Assembly: GCF_003269295.1 (NCBI RefSeq)
Contig: NZ_QLTT01000003.1
Span: forward strand, 868,001 to 932,000
DNA length: 64,000 bases
Direction: 5' to 3'
Source of the DNA: Lentzea atacamensis
GTDB lineage: Bacteria; Actinomycetota; Actinomycetes; Mycobacteriales; Pseudonocardiaceae
Position numbers and translations under genes: made by a program. Under the pieces are notes generated by a model. The model ran no database searches. It had not been told where the DNA came from and saw only the letters and a list, made by a program, of their open reading frames with translations. This document shows positions 38,210-46,987 of this stretch, in pieces. Numbering within the stretch: the stretch's first letter is position 1; every line of letters begins with the position of its first letter.

Positions 38210-39424
38210 ATGGAGAGCACCCAGGGCATTGAGTCCGGTTCGCCAGCCGCAGTGCTGCGCATGCTGATGGACGGCAGGCCGCGCACCCGAGCGGAGATCG
38301 TGGCCGCGACCGGCCTCTCCCGCTCCACCGTGCGGGCGAGGCTCGACCTGCTCCTGGCCGCCGGTCTGGTGACCGGCGGCGGTACCGGGGAGTCCACAGG
38401 CGGACGGCCGGCGAGCCGGTTCGTGTTCAACCCCGGCGCGCGCCTCGTGCTGGTGGCCGAAGTGGGCGCCACCCATGCGACGGTCGCCGTGACCGACCTC
38501 GGGTGCCGGTTGATCGCGGTCGAACAGGTCGGCCTCGATGTCGCGGACGGACCGGAGGTGATCCTCCAGCTCCTGGTCACGACCTGGCGCGAGCTGCTGC
38601 GCGACGTGGACCACCCGGAGACCGGGTCGGAGATCGCTGGAGTGGGCATCGGGCTGCCGGGGCCGGTCGAGCACTCCACCGGCCGGCCGAACAACCCGCC
38701 GATCATGCCGGGCTGGGACGGGTTCGACGTGCCGGCGGCGATCGCGGCGGAGTTCGGCGCACCGGTGCTGGTCGACAACGAGGTCAACCTGATGGCGCTG
38801 GGCGAGCACACGGCCTCGCACCCGGACGTGCGGCACATGATCGTGGTGAAGGCGGCGACCGGCATCGGCGCCGGGCTGATCAGCAACGGTGTGCTGCACC
38901 GCGGCGCGGCGGGCGCGGCGGGGGACCTGGGGCACATCAGGGTGCCCGCCGGTGAGGAGGCGCTGTGCCGCTGCGGCAACACCGGGTGCCTTGAGGCGGT
39001 CGCCGGTGGTCCGGCGCTGGCGGCGAAGCTGAGAGAGCTGGGGCTCCCCGCGCACTCGACGGCCGACGTGGTGCACATGGTCCGGTCCGGCAACCTCGAG
39101 GCCGGCCGGGTCGTGCGGCAGGCGGGCAGGGACATCGGCGAGGTGCTCGCGGGCGGCGTGAGCATGTTCAACCCGTCGCTCGTGGTCATCGGCGGTCTGC
39201 TGGCGGACGCGGGGGAGATGCTGCTGGCGGGCGTGCGTGAGTCGATCTACCGGCGTTCGCTGCCTCTGGCCACGGAGGACCTGAGGATCGTCGCGTCGAC
39301 GGCGGGTGCGACCGCCGGTGTGCTGGGCGCCGCGGCGATGGTCGTGCAGCACGTGCTGTCGCCGGAGGTGCTGGACGCGCGGCTCGGCGCGGTCGTCTCC
39401 GCGATCTCCGCCGGGGAGGCCTGA
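38210..39424 (+). CDS. ROK-family transcription regulator
   Basis: This 404-residue protein has an N-terminal winged HTH (residues about 12-70; RPRTRAEIVAATGLSRSTVR) and a ROK sugar-kinase-like domain. The domain has the zinc motif CRCGNTGCLE, GIGLPGPVEHSTGR and VDNEVNLMALGE. Such regulators usually repress sugar genes and release DNA on sugar binding. It is about half identical by eye to the divergent regulator at 45693-46865. Its likely targets are the isomerase directly downstream and the ABC operon, which share an inverted repeat. Confidence 0.92.
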   Translation: MESTQGIESGSPAAVLRMLMDGRPRTRAEIVAATGLSRSTVRARLDLLLAAGLVTGGGTGESTGGRPASRFVFNPGARLVLVAEVGATHATVAVTDLGCRLIAVEQVGLDVADGPEVILQLLVTTWRELLRDVDHPETGSEIAGVGIGLPGPVEHSTGRPNNPPIMPGWDGFDVPAAIAAEFGAPVLVDNEVNLMALGEHTASHPDVRHMIVVKAATGIGAGLISNGVLHRGAAGAAGDLGHIRVPAGEEALCRCGNTGCLEAVAGGPALAAKLRELGLPAHSTADVVHMVRSGNLEAGRVVRQAGRDIGEVLAGGVSMFNPSLVVIGGLLADAGEMLLAGVRESIYRRSLPLATEDLRIVASTAGATAGVLGAAAMVVQHVLSPEVLDARLGAVVSAISAGEA

Positions 39425-39431
39425 GCTACTT

Positions 39432-39447
39432 TGGCAGAAAGTAGCCA
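39432..39447. promoter_or_regulatory. Candidate ROK operator (TGGCA-N6-AGCCA)
   Basis: The site lies 8 bases after the ROK stop and differs in one base from TGGCA-N6-TGCCA, the dyad seen at 26196 and 46928. It precedes the isomerase promoter by about 30 bases. Confidence 0.5.
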
Positions 39448-39453
39448 TAACTT

Positions 39454-39472
39454 AGTCCGCTTCTACCGGACT
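39454..39472 (+). terminator. Small hairpin with T run after the ROK gene
   Basis: AGTCCG / CGGACT arms are followed by TTTTG. It could end the ROK transcript or be a second operator half-site upstream of the isomerase promoter. Confidence 0.4.
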
Positions 39473-39478
39473 TTTGCA

Positions 39479-39508
39479 TTGACCTTGCCATATGGTCGGG
39501 TTTACGTT
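39479..39508 (+). promoter_or_regulatory. Leaderless-type promoter of the isomerase gene
   Basis: TTGACC (39479-39484) and TACGTT (39503-39508) are spaced by 18 bases. The ATG follows the -10 element by only 7 bases, so transcription probably starts at or next to the start codon. The same arrangement and spacing is seen before 46988. Confidence 0.55.
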
Positions 39509-39515
39509 CACCTGC

Positions 39516-40367
39516 ATGTGGGACATCGGCGTCAACACATGGGTTTGGACGTCACCGCTCACCGATGACGGATTGGCCGCGCTCGCGCCGAAGGTTCGCG
39601 AGTGGGGGTTCGACGTCATCGAACTGCCTGTGGAGCAGCCGGGTGACTGGGACCCGCGCCGCGCCGCCGACCTGCTGGCCGAGTTGAAGCTCCGGGCCAC
39701 CGTCTGTCTCGTCATGCCGTCGGGCCGTGAGCTGGTCGCGGCAGACACGGTCGCGGAGACCCAGGACTACCTGCGGCGGGTCGTGGACGTCGCGGCGATC
39801 GTCGGCAGCCCGGTCGCGGCGGGCCCCGCCTACAGCTCGGTCGGCCGCACCTGGCGCATCGACGACCGGCCGCAGGTGTACCGCGAGCTGCGCGCGAACC
39901 TCCACCCCGTCGTCGAGTACGCGGCGCAGCGCGGTGTCCGCATCGCCGTGGAGCCGCTGAACCGGTACGAGACGAGCCTGCTGAACACCGTGGACCAGGC
40001 GCTCGAGGCGCTGGACGGGCTCCCCGCCGAGGGGTGTGGGCTGGCGCTCGACACCTACCACCTCAACATCGAGGAAGCGGCGCCGGTGAAGGCGATTCTC
40101 GCCGCCGGCGCGCGCATCGCGCACGTTCAGGTGTGCGCCAACGACCGCGGTACGCCGGGTCGCGATCACCAGGACTGGCCCGCGTTGCTGGGCGCCTTGG
40201 GCGATGCCGGCTACCGCGGTCCGTTGTGCATCGAGTCGTTCACGCCGGACAACGCCGCGATCGCGACCGCTGCCTCGATCTGGCGGCCGCTGGCCGACTC
40301 ACCGGACGCCCTCGCCGTCGAAGGCCTGGCCTTCCTGCGCGCTGCCGCCGCCGCTCTCACACGTTAG
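39516..40367 (+). CDS. TIM-barrel sugar isomerase/epimerase
   Basis: This 283-residue AP-endonuclease-2-type TIM barrel is related to D-psicose/tagatose 3-epimerases. Metal ligands are likely in VEPLNRYETSLLNT (Glu), LALDTYHLNIEE (Asp, His) and CIESF (Glu). Proteins of this family neighbour DUF1080 and ThuA genes in keto-sugar pathways, so it may act on the sugar released by the secreted enzymes; this is inference. The ATG at 39516 lies 7 bases after a -10 element, indicating leaderless translation; an ATG at 39492 would fall upstream of it. Confidence 0.88.
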   Translation: MWDIGVNTWVWTSPLTDDGLAALAPKVREWGFDVIELPVEQPGDWDPRRAADLLAELKLRATVCLVMPSGRELVAADTVAETQDYLRRVVDVAAIVGSPVAAGPAYSSVGRTWRIDDRPQVYRELRANLHPVVEYAAQRGVRIAVEPLNRYETSLLNTVDQALEALDGLPAEGCGLALDTYHLNIEEAAPVKAILAAGARIAHVQVCANDRGTPGRDHQDWPALLGALGDAGYRGPLCIESFTPDNAAIATAASIWRPLADSPDALAVEGLAFLRAAAAALTR

Positions 40368-40398
40368 CCGACCGCGTCACCACCCCGGAGGAGTGGCA

Positions 40399-43300
40399 AT
40401 GCAACGCAGACTCAAGCGATTACTGTCGGTGTTGGCCGGTGCTCTGGTGGTGATGGGGCTAGTCACGCCGACCACCCCGGCACAGGCTCATGGCCTGCAC
40501 GTCCTGCTGTTCACCAAGACCGCTTCCGGCGCCTACCGGCACGACTCCATCCCGGCGGGCATCACGATGATGGAGCAGCTGGCCGCCCAGCGCGGCTGGG
40601 AGATGACCAAGACCGAGGACGCGTCGGTCTTCAACGACGCCACGCTCGCCACGTTCAACGTGATCGTGATGCTGCAGACGTCGGGCATGGTGTGGGACAC
40701 CGCCGCGCAGCGCACCGCGATGCAGAACTACGTGCGCAGGGGCGGCGGTGTGGTGGCGATCCACAACGCCACCGACATGAACATCGAGCAGCAGTTCCCG
40801 TGGTGGGACCAGATGCTCGGCATGACCATGACCCAGCACTCGTCGATCGTGTCCGGCACCGCCAAGGTCGCAGACCGCAAGCACCCGTCCGGGGCGGGTC
40901 TTCCGGACCGGTGGACGCGGACCGAGGAGTGGTACAACTTCAACCGCTCCGCGCGCGGCGACGTGCACGTGCTGGTCACCGCGGACGAGTCGACCTACGA
41001 CGCGGGTCCGTCCAAGATGGGCTTCGACCACCCGATCTCGTGGTGCCGCAACTTCGAGGGCGGCCGGGTGTGGGCGACCGGCATGGGCCACCAGGCCTCG
41101 AGCTACTCCGAACCCCTGTTCCGCCAGCACATCACCGGCGGTGTGGAGTCGGCGGGCGGCATCGTGGGCGCGGACTGCGGTCCGACGGTGTGGAGCAGCT
41201 TCCAGAAGGTGCAGCTCGACAACTCCGTCATCGCGCCGAGCACGGTCGACGTCGCCCCCGACGGCCGGGTGTTCTTCAACGAGTACAACGGCAACCTGAA
41301 GATCTACAAGCCGGACACCAGGACGACGGTCGTCGCGGGCACGCTCAGCGTCTACGGCCAGGGACAGAACTCGGAGGACGGCCTGGTCGGCATGGCGCTC
41401 GACCCGGCGTTCGCGACCAACAAATGGGTCTACCTGAACTACTCCCCGGCGGGGACCCAGGAGATCGCCAGGATTTCGCGCTTCACCATGAACGGCGACA
41501 GATTGGACATGGCCAGCGAGAAGGTCCTGCTGACCCTGCCCGCGTCACGGCGTGAAGAGCCGGGGCACACCGGCGGCCAGCTGAACTTCGGGCCGAACGG
41601 CAACCTCTACATCAGCGTCGGCGACGACATCAACCCCAACGGCAACTCCGGCGGCTACGCGCCGATCGACGAACGCCCCGGCCGCGCGCTGTACGACGCG
41701 CAGGGCACCGCGGCCAACACCAACGACCTGCGCGGCAAGATCCTGCGCATCCACCCGGAGCCCGACGGCACCTACACCGTGCCCGCGGGCAACCTGTTCG
41801 CGCCCGGCACCGCCAGGACGCGGCCGGAGATCTACGCGATGGGCTTCCGCAACGCGTTCCGGTTCAGCGTGCACCCGACCACCGGCGTGATCTACGCGGC
41901 CGACTACGGCCCGGATGCGGGCAGCGACAACCCGAACCGCGGTCCGGCGGGACTCGTGGAGTGGAACGTGATCAAGTCGCCGGGCAACTACGGCTGGCCG
42001 TACTGCGTGGCGAACAACATCGCCTACAACGACTGGAACTTCGCCAGCAACACGTCCGGACCGAAGTTCAACTGCGCGTCGCCGGTCAACAACTCGCCCA
42101 ACAACACCGGTCTGACGACGCTGCCCGCGGCGCGGGGAGCGGACCTCTGGTACGGCAACGGTGCGAACGGCAACGCCTTCCCGGAGATGGGGCCGAGCAG
42201 CGGCGGCGAGGCGCCGATGGCGTTCCCCGCCTACCAGTACAACGCGAGCAACCCGTCGACGACGAAGTTCCCCGCCTACTTCGACCAGACGCCGTTCTTC
42301 GGAGAGTGGTCCCGCAACCGCATGTGGGAGTTCCGGATGGACTCCTCCGGGAACCTGCTGAAGGTCAACAACTTCCTGTCGAACATGTCGTTCGCCTCCC
42401 CGATGGACGCGAAGTTCGGCCCCGACGGATCGATGTACCTGCTGACCTGGGGCACGGGCTGGGACGACAACAAACCGTTGCCCGGCGCCGGATTGTGGCG
42501 CATCGACTACACGACCACCGGTGAACGGCTTCCGGTGGCGCAGGCGTCCGGCACTCCGCTGACCGGTCCGTCGCCGCTGACGGTGCGCTTCTCCAGCGCA
42601 GGTTCCAACGACCCCGGTGGTCTTCCGCTGACCTACCGGTGGACCTTCGGCGACGGCGCCACGTCCACGGAGCCGAACCCCACGCACACCTACACCACGA
42701 GCGGGAAGTTCACCGCCCAGCTCACCGTCACCAACTCGGCCGGCAAGATCGGTACCGCGAACGTGACCATCAGCGTGGGCAACACCGAGCCGGTCGTGCG
42801 GTTCACCGGTCCCGTCGACGGCGGCATGATCAACTTCGGTGACCCCATCCCGTACACGTTGTCCGTGACCGATCAGGAGGACGGCACGATCGACTGCGGC
42901 AGGGTGAACGTCCAGTCGAACATGGGCCACGACTCGCACAAGCACCCGATCGGCTCGCCCACGACCGGCTGCTCGGGGGCGCTTCAGACGGGCATCGACT
43001 CCGGGCACCAAGGGCTCAACGTGCACGTGATCGGCTCTGCCGAGTACACGGACAAGGGCGCGAACGGAGTGCCGCCTCTGACCGGCAGCGCGCAGGTCGT
43101 GCTGCAGCCCAAGCAGAAGCAGGCCGAGTTCTTCAACGGCTCGTCCGGCGTGACCATCGTGTCGCAGGCGGGCGCCGAGTCGGGCGCCAAGGTCGGCGAC
43201 ATCGGCAACAACGACTGGATCTCGTTCAAACCGGTCAACTTCACCGGGATCAACCAGGTGTCGTTCCGGGTGTCCGCGCCTTCCGGTGGCGGGGGCACGA

Positions 43301-43893
43301 TCGAACTGCGCGCCGGTTCGCCGACGGGCCAGCTCATCGCGTCGTCGCCGGTCACCAGCACGGGTGGCTCAAACACCTACGCCAGCACGCCCGCGGTGAA
43401 CGTGACCGCGCCGTCCGGCACCGTCGAGCTGTTCGCGGTGTTCAAGACGTCGTCGTCGGCCAGTTTCGACCTCGACTCGATCACCTACGTCGGACCGGGC
43501 GCCGGCGGGCCCGGTGGTGGCACCGCGAAGGAGATCGTCGGCGCGAGCGGCAAGTGCGTCGACGTCAACGGTGCCAGCTCGACCGACGGCGCGAAGGTGC
43601 AGCTGTGGACCTGCAACGGCGGCGCCAACCAGAAGTGGACGCAGAACGGCACCACGCTGCGGTCGCTGGACAAGTGCCTCGACGTCACCGGCAACAGCCA
43701 GGCCGACGGCGCGATCGTCCGGTTGTGGTCGTGCAACGGCTCGTCCGGGCAGAACTGGACCGCGCAGTCCGACGGCTCGATCCGCAACGGCACGAAGTGC
43801 CTGGACGCGAACGGCGCCAGTTCGGCGGACGGCACCCAGCTCATCATCTGGACCTGCCACGGCGGGACCAACCAGAGGTGGACCTTCCGGTAG
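40399..43893 (+). CDS. Secreted ThuA - GSDH - PKD - CBM6-like - ricin lectin multidomain protein
   Basis: This 1164-residue exported protein combines a signal peptide (1-30) and ThuA domain (32-245; VLLFTKTASGAYRHDSIPAG). A GSDH propeller (about 264-707; DERPGRALYDAQGTAANTND), PKD (710-795), beta-rich segment (796-905), CBM6-like domain (906-1030) and ricin lectin with three repeats (1036-1164) follow. It unites in one chain the activities carried by the separate genes at 31231 and 34103, without DUF1080. It probably binds plant polysaccharide and oxidises or cleaves a sugar at the cell exterior. GGAGGAG precedes the ATG; the gene follows the isomerase by 31 bases. Confidence 0.92.
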   Translation: MQRRLKRLLSVLAGALVVMGLVTPTTPAQAHGLHVLLFTKTASGAYRHDSIPAGITMMEQLAAQRGWEMTKTEDASVFNDATLATFNVIVMLQTSGMVWDTAAQRTAMQNYVRRGGGVVAIHNATDMNIEQQFPWWDQMLGMTMTQHSSIVSGTAKVADRKHPSGAGLPDRWTRTEEWYNFNRSARGDVHVLVTADESTYDAGPSKMGFDHPISWCRNFEGGRVWATGMGHQASSYSEPLFRQHITGGVESAGGIVGADCGPTVWSSFQKVQLDNSVIAPSTVDVAPDGRVFFNEYNGNLKIYKPDTRTTVVAGTLSVYGQGQNSEDGLVGMALDPAFATNKWVYLNYSPAGTQEIARISRFTMNGDRLDMASEKVLLTLPASRREEPGHTGGQLNFGPNGNLYISVGDDINPNGNSGGYAPIDERPGRALYDAQGTAANTNDLRGKILRIHPEPDGTYTVPAGNLFAPGTARTRPEIYAMGFRNAFRFSVHPTTGVIYAADYGPDAGSDNPNRGPAGLVEWNVIKSPGNYGWPYCVANNIAYNDWNFASNTSGPKFNCASPVNNSPNNTGLTTLPAARGADLWYGNGANGNAFPEMGPSSGGEAPMAFPAYQYNASNPSTTKFPAYFDQTPFFGEWSRNRMWEFRMDSSGNLLKVNNFLSNMSFASPMDAKFGPDGSMYLLTWGTGWDDNKPLPGAGLWRIDYTTTGERLPVAQASGTPLTGPSPLTVRFSSAGSNDPGGLPLTYRWTFGDGATSTEPNPTHTYTTSGKFTAQLTVTNSAGKIGTANVTISVGNTEPVVRFTGPVDGGMINFGDPIPYTLSVTDQEDGTIDCGRVNVQSNMGHDSHKHPIGSPTTGCSGALQTGIDSGHQGLNVHVIGSAEYTDKGANGVPPLTGSAQVVLQPKQKQAEFFNGSSGVTIVSQAGAESGAKVGDIGNNDWISFKPVNFTGINQVSFRVSAPSGGGGTIELRAGSPTGQLIASSPVTSTGGSNTYASTPAVNVTAPSGTVELFAVFKTSSSASFDLDSITYVGPGAGGPGGGTAKEIVGASGKCVDVNGASSTDGAKVQLWTCNGGANQKWTQNGTTLRSLDKCLDVTGNSQADGAIVRLWSCNGSSGQNWTAQSDGSIRNGTKCLDANGASSADGTQLIIWTCHGGTNQRWTFR

Positions 43894-43901
43894 CCCAGGA
43901 G

Positions 43902-43933
43902 CCGGTCAGCGGCCTTTTCCGGCCGCTGACCGG
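43902..43933 (+). terminator. Strong terminator hairpin
   Basis: Thirteen-base perfect arms (CCGGTCAGCGGCC / GGCCGCTGACCGG) are separated by TTTTCC and followed by TTTCCCC. The hairpin lies just after the stop of the large lectin enzyme. Confidence 0.85.
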
Positions 43934-43954
43934 TTTCCCCGTCGAGGAGGAACG

Positions 43955-44641
43955 ATGAGCAGGACCGTTCGGTCGCGCGCGACCAAGGCCGCAGCCTGGG
44001 CCACCCCGCCGCCCAGGGCGAAAGGACGGATGTGGGCCGGTTTCCTCACCGCCTTCCTGCTCGGGCTGGCGGTCGCGTTCCTGATCACCTCGGGGAACGG
44101 GCCGGACGCGACCCAGCGGCGGATCGCGGAACTGGAGCGAGAGGACGCCGCACGCGACGCCGCGCAGCTCGGCCCGTTGACCGACCAGGCCAAGGGCACC
44201 AGAGACAGCCTGGCTCCGGTGCTCGCGGCCATGGCGCAGGCGGCTCCCGTCGACGGGTCGGCACCGAAGTCGCCGCTCACGTCCGACGCGGTGACCGGGT
44301 GGCGGGACGTCGTTGCCGCAGCGGAGAAGTCGTACGAGCAGTCGCCGTCCGCGGGCAACGGGATCAACGTGGCGCGCGCTGGCCTGCGCACGGCCGTGCA
44401 ACAGCTCGCCGCGGCGGTCAGGGGGTTCGAGACGGCACTCGGTGTGGCCGAGCCGGTCAGGAGCACTCTCGTGGCGCTGGCGGGTGAGCAGCGCACGCTG
44501 GCACTGCGCACGTGGTCGGTGGCCGCGGTCCAGCTCGACGTGATCAACATCGAGGCGGGGAGGGGGCACGTGCACGTCCAGCTCTCCACAGGCGGCGACG
44601 CCGGCGTGATCGCACCCGACGGCGCGCCGGAGGGACGGTGA
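43955..44641 (+). CDS. Membrane-anchored protein of unknown function
   Basis: No family is recognised. The 228-residue protein has a basic cytoplasmic start, one membrane helix (MWAGFLTAFLLGLAVAFLIT, about residues 26-45) and an extracytoplasmic helical part that begins with a likely coiled coil (ATQRRIAELEREDAARDAAQ). GAGGAGG precedes the ATG, and its stop overlaps the prenyl synthase start (TGATG). The overlap suggests joint production, so it may anchor or regulate a membrane prenylation step; that is a guess from context. It lies past a strong terminator and needs its own promoter or readthrough. Confidence 0.75.
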   Translation: MSRTVRSRATKAAAWATPPPRAKGRMWAGFLTAFLLGLAVAFLITSGNGPDATQRRIAELEREDAARDAAQLGPLTDQAKGTRDSLAPVLAAMAQAAPVDGSAPKSPLTSDAVTGWRDVVAAAEKSYEQSPSAGNGINVARAGLRTAVQQLAAAVRGFETALGVAEPVRSTLVALAGEQRTLALRTWSVAAVQLDVINIEAGRGHVHVQLSTGGDAGVIAPDGAPEGR

Positions 44642-45657
44642 TGGCTGGTCATGGCGTTCGGCCGGCGACCGATGCCGTCCGCCTCCTGGTCGACGCGCGC
44701 ACAGTGATCGAGCCCGTGCACCGCGCCACGATCGACGAACTCGGTCCGGCGCTGCGTCGCGTCGCCGGCTACCACATCGGGTGGTGGGACGCGGACGGCA
44801 GACCCGCACCGTCGGGCGGCAAGGCGCTGCGGCCCGCTCTCACCCTCGCCTGTGCCCGCGCGCTCGCCGACGGGCCTGTGCCGCCGGACGTGATCGCGGC
44901 CGCGACGGCGGTGGAGCTGATCCACGACTTCTCGCTCCTGCACGACGACGTCATGGACGGCGACGAAACGCGGCGGCACCGTCCCTCGGCGTGGGCGGCG
45001 TTCGGGACCACGGCGGCGATCCTCGCCGGGGACGTCCTGGTGGGACTCGCGCTGCGCCGGGTGCCGCCGTCCCTGACGGGTGTACTCGCCGACGTGCTCG
45101 TCGACCTGTGCGAAGGGCAGTCGGCCGACGTGGCGGCCGAGACCGCGACGTCGGTCGACGTCGAGCAGTGCCTCGCCACCGCGGCGAGGAAGACCGGTGC
45201 CCTGCTGGGGGCAGCCTGCCGCCTTGGTGCTCTCGCGGCCGGAGCCGACCCTGCCGCCGCTGACCACTACCGGTGGTTCGGGGTGCACCTCGGCGTCGCC
45301 TTCCAGCTGGTCGACGACATCCTCGGCATCTGGGGCGACCCGGCGCGGACCGGCAAACCGGCCCACTCCGACATCAGGGCCCGCAGAAGAACCCTGCCGG
45401 TCGTGGCGGCACTCGCCTCGGACACGTCGGCGGGGCGCCGGCTCGGACGGATCTACCTCGAGGACCGCGGTGAGGACGAGACCGTGCCGTGCATCGCGGA
45501 GCTCGTCGCGGAGGCGGGTGGCCGGGCGTGGGCGGAGGCCGAGGCGGACCGCCGCGTGCGGCTGGCGTTCGACTGCCTGGACCGAGCGGATCCGCGTCCG
45601 TCCGCCGCCCTGGATCTGCGCGATCTGGCCCGGCTGGTCACGAGCAGGGACCGCTGA
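44641..45657 (+). CDS. Polyprenyl (short-chain isoprenyl) diphosphate synthase
   Basis: This enzyme condenses isopentenyl diphosphate with an allylic diphosphate. The 338-residue protein has the first aspartate motif DDVMD (without the two-residue insertion of bacterial FPP synthases), an RRHRP segment after it, and the second motif VDDILGIWGDP. These features fit actinobacterial geranylgeranyl or related synthases; chain length cannot be read with confidence. It starts within the stop of the membrane-anchored protein gene. It likely supplies the prenyl donor for the UbiA-type transferase at 51737. Confidence 0.92.
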   Translation: MAGHGVRPATDAVRLLVDARTVIEPVHRATIDELGPALRRVAGYHIGWWDADGRPAPSGGKALRPALTLACARALADGPVPPDVIAAATAVELIHDFSLLHDDVMDGDETRRHRPSAWAAFGTTAAILAGDVLVGLALRRVPPSLTGVLADVLVDLCEGQSADVAAETATSVDVEQCLATAARKTGALLGAACRLGALAAGADPAAADHYRWFGVHLGVAFQLVDDILGIWGDPARTGKPAHSDIRARRRTLPVVAALASDTSAGRRLGRIYLEDRGEDETVPCIAELVAEAGGRAWAEAEADRRVRLAFDCLDRADPRPSAALDLRDLARLVTSRDR

Positions 45658-45692
45658 ACCCGCTCGCGCCGAACGCGGCCTCAGGGGGACCT

Positions 45693-46865
45693 TCAGCCCA
45701 GTTGCTGGTCCACGACGCTGGGTGACAGGACGTGGTGGACCACCATGGCCGCCGCCCCGAGCACGCCTGCCACCTCGCCCGCACGGGACGGCACGATGCG
45801 GAGGTTCTCCGTGGCCAGCGGCAGTGAACGGCAGTAGACCGCCTCCCGCACTCCGGCCAGCAGCATCTCACCCGCTGCGGCGAGGTCGCCGCCGACCACG
45901 ATCAGCGAGGGGTTGACCATGCTGACACAGGCGGCGAGCACCTCGCCGATGGTGCGGCCCGCATGCCGGATCGCCTGACCGGCTTCGACGTTGCCCGCGC
46001 GGACCAGGGCGACGACGTCGGCGCTCGAGTGGGCCTCCACCCCCTTTGCTCGCAACCGGGCCACTATCGCGGAGCCGCTGGCGACGGCCTCCAGGCACCC
46101 GGTGTTGCCACAGCCGCAGGGAGCGTCGTCGCTGCCAGGCGCCTGGATGTGGCCGAGATCCCCCGCCGCGCCGACCGCGCCGCGGTGCAGGACGCCGTTG
46201 CTGATGAAACCCGAGCCGATCCCGGTCGCGACCTTCACGACGATCATGTGGTCGGTGCCGGGGAAGGAGTGCGCGTGCTCGCCCAGTGCCATCAGGTTGG
46301 CCTCGTTGTCCACCAGCACCGGCACGCCGAACTCGGCGCGGACGTGCGCCGGCACGTCGAAGCCGTCCCAGGCGGGCATGATCGGCGGGTGGTTGGGCTT
46401 GCCCGACGAGTGTTCGACCGGGCCGGGCAGGCCGATGCCGACACCGGCCGGCGAGACGGACACGCCGGCGTCCCTGACCAGTTCCCTCCAGGTCTCGGCC
46501 AGGCGCGCCAGCACCGGCTCCGGCCCGTCGGCGATGTCCAGGCTGAGCCGGCGCATGGCCAGCGGGCCGCCGGCGAGGTCGGTCACGGCGACGGTCGCGT
46601 GCGTGGCGCCGACGTCGGCGGCGAGGACGGAGCGGGCGGCCGCGTTGAACGCCAGCCGGCCGGCGGGCCTGCCGCCGGTGGACACCCTGATGCCGTGGTC
46701 GGTGAGGAACCCCGCGTCCCGCAGTGCGTCGAGCCTGGTTCGGACCGCGGCGCGGGTCAGGCCTGTCTGGCTCACCAGTTCGGCACGCGTGCGCGGCACT
46801 CCGTCGAGCAGCAGCCGCAGCAGCTGCCCAGGAGAAGCCGCAGGAGCCCAAGGTACGTCCGGCAC
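45693..46865 (-). CDS. ROK-family transcription regulator, divergent to the ABC/Ebo operon
   Basis: This 390-residue paralogue of the regulator at 38210 has an N-terminal winged HTH (about 10-65; RTRAELVSQTGLTRAAVR). Its ROK domain carries the zinc motif CGCGNTGCLE and VDNEANLMALGEH. The start is a GTG at 46863-46865. Its divergent position to the sugar ABC operon, with an inverted repeat between them, makes it the obvious repressor of that operon. It converges on the prenyl synthase gene. Confidence 0.92.
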   Translation of the reverse strand: MPDVPWAPAASPGQLLRLLLDGVPRTRAELVSQTGLTRAAVRTRLDALRDAGFLTDHGIRVSTGGRPAGRLAFNAAARSVLAADVGATHATVAVTDLAGGPLAMRRLSLDIADGPEPVLARLAETWRELVRDAGVSVSPAGVGIGLPGPVEHSSGKPNHPPIMPAWDGFDVPAHVRAEFGVPVLVDNEANLMALGEHAHSFPGTDHMIVVKVATGIGSGFISNGVLHRGAVGAAGDLGHIQAPGSDDAPCGCGNTGCLEAVASGSAIVARLRAKGVEAHSSADVVALVRAGNVEAGQAIRHAGRTIGEVLAACVSMVNPSLIVVGGDLAAAGEMLLAGVREAVYCRSLPLATENLRIVPSRAGEVAGVLGAAAMVVHHVLSPSVVDQQLG

Positions 46866-46926
46866 ACGCCCAGTGAACCAGGGAACGCCGAGTAATGGTG
46901 GTGTTCATCCGTAAGACATGTGCGCT

Positions 46927-46944
46927 TTGGCAGTGATGTGCCAA
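46927..46944. promoter_or_regulatory. Candidate ROK operator TTGGCA-N6-TGCCAA
   Basis: An exact inverted repeat 8 bases upstream of the -35 element of the ABC operon, between it and the divergent ROK gene. A second dyad, ATTGAC-AGTC-GTCAAT (46951-46966), overlaps the -35 element itself. Confidence 0.65.
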
Positions 46945-46951
46945 CTTATGA

Positions 46952-46981
46952 TTGACAGTCGTCAATAGTGGCCCCTACCTT
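46952..46981 (+). promoter_or_regulatory. Leaderless-type promoter of the ABC/Ebo operon
   Basis: TTGACA (46952-46957), an 18-base spacer and TACCTT (46976-46981) are followed after 6 bases by the ATG of the ATPase gene. The mRNA therefore probably starts at the start codon, and a repressor bound to the overlapping dyad would block it. Confidence 0.65.
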
Positions 46982-46987
46982 CGCCTC

